This document shows positions 61,606 through 64,000 of a stretch of 64,000 nucleotides of DNA, one piece after another. Made by a program: the position numbers and the translations under genes. The notes beneath the pieces are model-generated. The model was not told the origin of the DNA. It saw only the letters and a program-made list of their open reading frames with translations, and did not search any database. Positions within the stretch are counted from its first letter, which is position 1. Each line of letters begins with the position of its first letter. The stretch lies in the NCBI RefSeq assembly GCF_900078385.1, contig NZ_FLQR01000008.1, positions 1 to 64,000 of the forward strand, written 5' to 3'. The DNA is from an uncultured Microbacterium sp. (GTDB lineage: Bacteria > Actinomycetota > Actinomycetes > Actinomycetales > Microbacteriaceae).

Positions 61606-62514
61606 ATGAGCGCCACCACCGCCATCGTCACCGAGCTGAACGACCCCGTCGCCCGGCGCGACGTCGGGCGACGCCGTCGCGGCGGGAGAGACTTCCTCGC
61701 GCGGCTGCCGATGCGCGCCATCATCGCCGTCCTGCTCATCATCGAGATCTACCCGATGGTCTGGATGTTCTTCGGCTCGTTCAAGACCCAGAGCGAGTTC
61801 CTCAACGACCCGTTCTGGTCGCTGCCGGCCTCGTGGGGTCTCGAGAACTACGTCGAGGTCTTCACGACGGGCGACTTCGGAAAGTACATCGTCAACTCCG
61901 TCATCGTCGTCTTCCCCTCGCTGGCCATCATCCTGCTCCTCGGAGTCGCCGCCGGCTTCACGCTCGAGGTCATGGTGTGGAAGGGGAGGGGTCCGGTGCT
62001 CCTCCTGTTCCTTGCGGCGATCATGATTCCGACCCAGATGATCCTGCTGCCGCTGTTCACCATCTACTTCCAGCTCCACCTCACCGGAACGCTCTGGCCG
62101 CTGGTCCTGACGTACGTCGCGACCGGCCTCCCCCTCACCGTCTTCATGATGGCCACCTTCTACCGCGCGGTACCGCGCGAGGTCTTCGAGGCGGCGACCA
62201 TCGACGGGGCGAGCGTCTTCGGTCTGTTCTGGCGGATCGGTCTCCCCCTCGTCCGCAACGCACTGTTCACCGTCGGACTCGTGCAGTTCTTCTTCCTGTG
62301 GAACGACCTGCTCATCGCCCTGACGTTCACCAACAGCAGCGACCTGCGAACGATCCAGGTGGGCCTTCTGAACTTCACCGGTGAGTACGGCGCCGTCCAG
62401 TACGGTCCGACCTTCGCCGCGATCGCCGTCAACGTCTTCGGGACGCTTCTGATCTACCTGTTCCTCAATCAGCAGGTCATGAAGGGCCTGACTGCCGGGT
62501 CGGTGAAGGGCTGA
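61606..62514 (+). CDS. Carbohydrate ABC transporter permease (MalG-like)
   Basis: A 302-residue permease with a basic N-terminus (RRDVGRRRRGGRD), six predicted helices and EAA-loop signature FEAATIDGASVFGLFW. It starts two bases after the preceding stop and ends one base before the GH78 start, so translation through the operon is probably coupled. It forms the importer with the gene at 60719. Confidence 0.95.
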   Translation: MSATTAIVTELNDPVARRDVGRRRRGGRDFLARLPMRAIIAVLLIIEIYPMVWMFFGSFKTQSEFLNDPFWSLPASWGLENYVEVFTTGDFGKYIVNSVIVVFPSLAIILLLGVAAGFTLEVMVWKGRGPVLLLFLAAIMIPTQMILLPLFTIYFQLHLTGTLWPLVLTYVATGLPLTVFMMATFYRAVPREVFEAATIDGASVFGLFWRIGLPLVRNALFTVGLVQFFFLWNDLLIALTFTNSSDLRTIQVGLLNFTGEYGAVQYGPTFAAIAVNVFGTLLIYLFLNQQVMKGLTAGSVKG

Positions 62515-62515
62515 G

Positions 62516-64000
62516 ATGACCGAGATCACGGAGCTCTGGCTCGAGAACCGTCGCGGTGGGAAGACCATCGGCATCGGCGAAGCGGCGCCGCGCATCTCCT
62601 TCGTCGCCGATGGCCCCGGCCCCTTCGAGCTGCGTTTCACGCACGACGACGGACGTCAGGAGACAGCGACCGTACTTCGCACCCAACTCGTCGGATGGCC
62701 CTTCGCGCCGCTCTCGCCGCGGGCGGGCGGGCTCCTGCGGGTGGGCGACTCGGCCGAGGTGCGTATCGAGGCCGGCATCGGTGACGACTGGGGAGTGCAG
62801 TTCGTATCCCCGTCCCTCACCGCCGACCGCTCGGCTCCCCGGCCCGCCTACCTCCTCCGTGCCCTCTTCGACACCACCTCCCTGGCCGCTGACGTCAAGC
62901 ACGCGCGCCTCTACGCGACCGCTCACGGCGTGTACCAGCTCGAGCTCAATGGCCGACGCATCGGAGAGGACATCCTGGCGCCGGGCTGGACGAGCTACAA
63001 CCATCGACTCCGCTATCAGACGCATGACGTCACGGCAGCCCTCCAGGTGGGAGCGAACGTCGTCGGGGCCTGGCTCGCGGATGGCTGGTACCGAGGGCAC
63101 ATCGGGTTCGACGGCGGAGTCTGGGACATCTACGGCCCCGACGTCGCCCTCCTCGCCCAGCTCGAGATCACCACGGTCGACGGCGTTCACCATCACGTCC
63201 CGCTGACGTGGACGTGGGAGCGTTCACCGATCACCGCCGTCGGGCTCTACGAAGGCGAGACCTTCGACGCCCGTCTCCTCGACCCCGCGTGGTCCACGGC
63301 GGACTTCGACGCACAGACGTGGCGGCGCGCCGAAGTCCTCCCGAGGGACTCGTTCGAGGCTCGGCTCGAGGCACCCACGGCGCTTCCCGTGCAGGAGACC
63401 GAGATCCTCCGCCCGATCAGCACGGAGCGTCGCGCCGGCGGTCGTATCCGGCTCGACTTCGGGCAGAACATCTCCGGCGTCCTGCGCATCCGCCTGCGCG
63501 CGAGTGCAGGGCACGCGGTACGACTGCACCACGCTGAGGTGATCGAGGACGGAGAGCTGGGCACGCGCCCGCTGCGCGCGGCCACCTCCGTCGACACCTA
63601 CATCGCGGCCGGTTCCGGCGACGAGATCTACTCGCCCCGTTTCACGATCCACGGCTTCCAGTACGCCGAGCTCGAGAACTGGCCCGGCGAGCTCACCGAG
63701 GGTGATGTGGAGGCCGTCGTCATCCACACCGGCATGCAGCAGACGGCATGGTTCGACTCGTCTCATTCCGGGCTCAACCAGCTCCACTCGAACGTCACGT
63801 GGAGCATGCGCGACAACTTCGTCGATCTCCCCACCGACTGCCCGCAGCGCGACGAACGGGTGGGCTGGACCGGCGACATCCAAGTGTTCGCCCCGACCGC
63901 CCTCCGCCTCTTCGCCGCGCACGGCACGCTCACCGGGTGGCTTCGCGACGTCGCCCTGGAGCAGGCGGAGCAGGGGCATGTCCCCAACTTCGTCCCATGG
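62516..64000 (+). CDS. Alpha-L-rhamnosidase (GH78), cut by the window edge
   Basis: 495 codons are open to the right edge without a stop. The N-terminal part is a carbohydrate-binding-like beta domain (HARLYATAHGVYQLELNGRR, APGWTSYNHRLRYQTHDVTA). It is followed by RIRLDFGQNISGVLRIRLRA and the start of the alpha/alpha-barrel with the GH78 active-site signature DCPQRDERVGWTGDIQ, which contains the general-acid Glu. The full enzyme would be about 850-900 residues; the second half lies outside. There is no signal peptide, so it acts on imported rhamnosides in the cytoplasm. ATG at 62516 is one base after the permease stop. Confidence 0.93.
   Translation, partial: MTEITELWLENRRGGKTIGIGEAAPRISFVADGPGPFELRFTHDDGRQETATVLRTQLVGWPFAPLSPRAGGLLRVGDSAEVRIEAGIGDDWGVQFVSPSLTADRSAPRPAYLLRALFDTTSLAADVKHARLYATAHGVYQLELNGRRIGEDILAPGWTSYNHRLRYQTHDVTAALQVGANVVGAWLADGWYRGHIGFDGGVWDIYGPDVALLAQLEITTVDGVHHHVPLTWTWERSPITAVGLYEGETFDARLLDPAWSTADFDAQTWRRAEVLPRDSFEARLEAPTALPVQETEILRPISTERRAGGRIRLDFGQNISGVLRIRLRASAGHAVRLHHAEVIEDGELGTRPLRAATSVDTYIAAGSGDEIYSPRFTIHGFQYAELENWPGELTEGDVEAVVIHTGMQQTAWFDSSHSGLNQLHSNVTWSMRDNFVDLPTDCPQRDERVGWTGDIQVFAPTALRLFAAHGTLTGWLRDVALEQAEQGHVPNFVPW

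Noticed and set aside
1..64000. CRISPR arrays, rRNA genes and insertion sequences
   Set aside because: No regularly spaced repeats, no rRNA segments and no transposase with terminal inverted repeats were seen.

Overview
The window is very GC-rich DNA from an actinobacterium, most likely Microbacterium or a close relative in Microbacteriaceae. This is inferred from the ClpC, RadA, L-lactate dehydrogenase and ArgA-type proteins, the many GTG starts, the ATGA/GTGA gene overlaps and the TANNNT -10 boxes lying directly before start codons. No 16S rRNA gene is present, so the genus is an inference.

Layout. 1-20410 looks like chromosomal backbone: a REP-like repeat cluster, a DUF2975/HTH pair, clpC, a LacI-controlled alpha-xyloside uptake operon ending in a GH31 alpha-xylosidase, a transglutaminase plus ATP-grasp/alpha-E operon, argA, an SseB-domain gene, radA, ldh, a TetR/DUF899 divergon and a tRNA-Ser(CGA) gene.

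20383-42721 is a probable genomic island of about 22.3 kb inserted in the 3' end of that tRNA. It is bounded by a 28-bp direct repeat, carries TGGCAACA-type repeats near both ends, and has no recognisable integrase. Its cargo is redox, efflux and regulatory genes: two quinone-oxidoreductase-like MDR proteins, a MacB-like ABC exporter, a PknK-like kinase/LuxR fusion, an XRE-cupin regulator, a CPYC flavoprotein, two convergent TetR genes, a beta-lactamase-like serine hydrolase, an alpha/beta hydrolase, a DHA2 efflux pump, and two lipoproteins beside a LysG/ArgP-like regulator. A second segment (42722-46558) carries an atypical zwf and a gnd and ends in a third, 23-bp copy of the tRNA 3' end, so tandem insertion is possible.

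46590-64000 returns to sugar metabolism and metal handling: a LacI, ABC importer and GH13 alpha-glucosidase cluster on the minus strand; an ArsR/MFS pair; a DUF6153-like, DUF305 and P1B-ATPase metal cluster whose ATPase has a CPD motif and a cysteine-less HMA domain; and a LacI, ABC importer and GH78 alpha-L-rhamnosidase locus that runs off the right edge.

Three separate carbohydrate ABC importers each have a binding protein and two permeases but no ATPase gene, which implies a shared MsiK-type ATPase elsewhere. LacI-type operators built on GAAGCGCTTC lie in front of all three. Several genes (argA, the 15051 gene, the SseB gene, radA, zwf, arsR, one lacI and one lipoprotein) have a -10-like hexamer 6-7 nt before the start codon, which predicts leaderless mRNAs.
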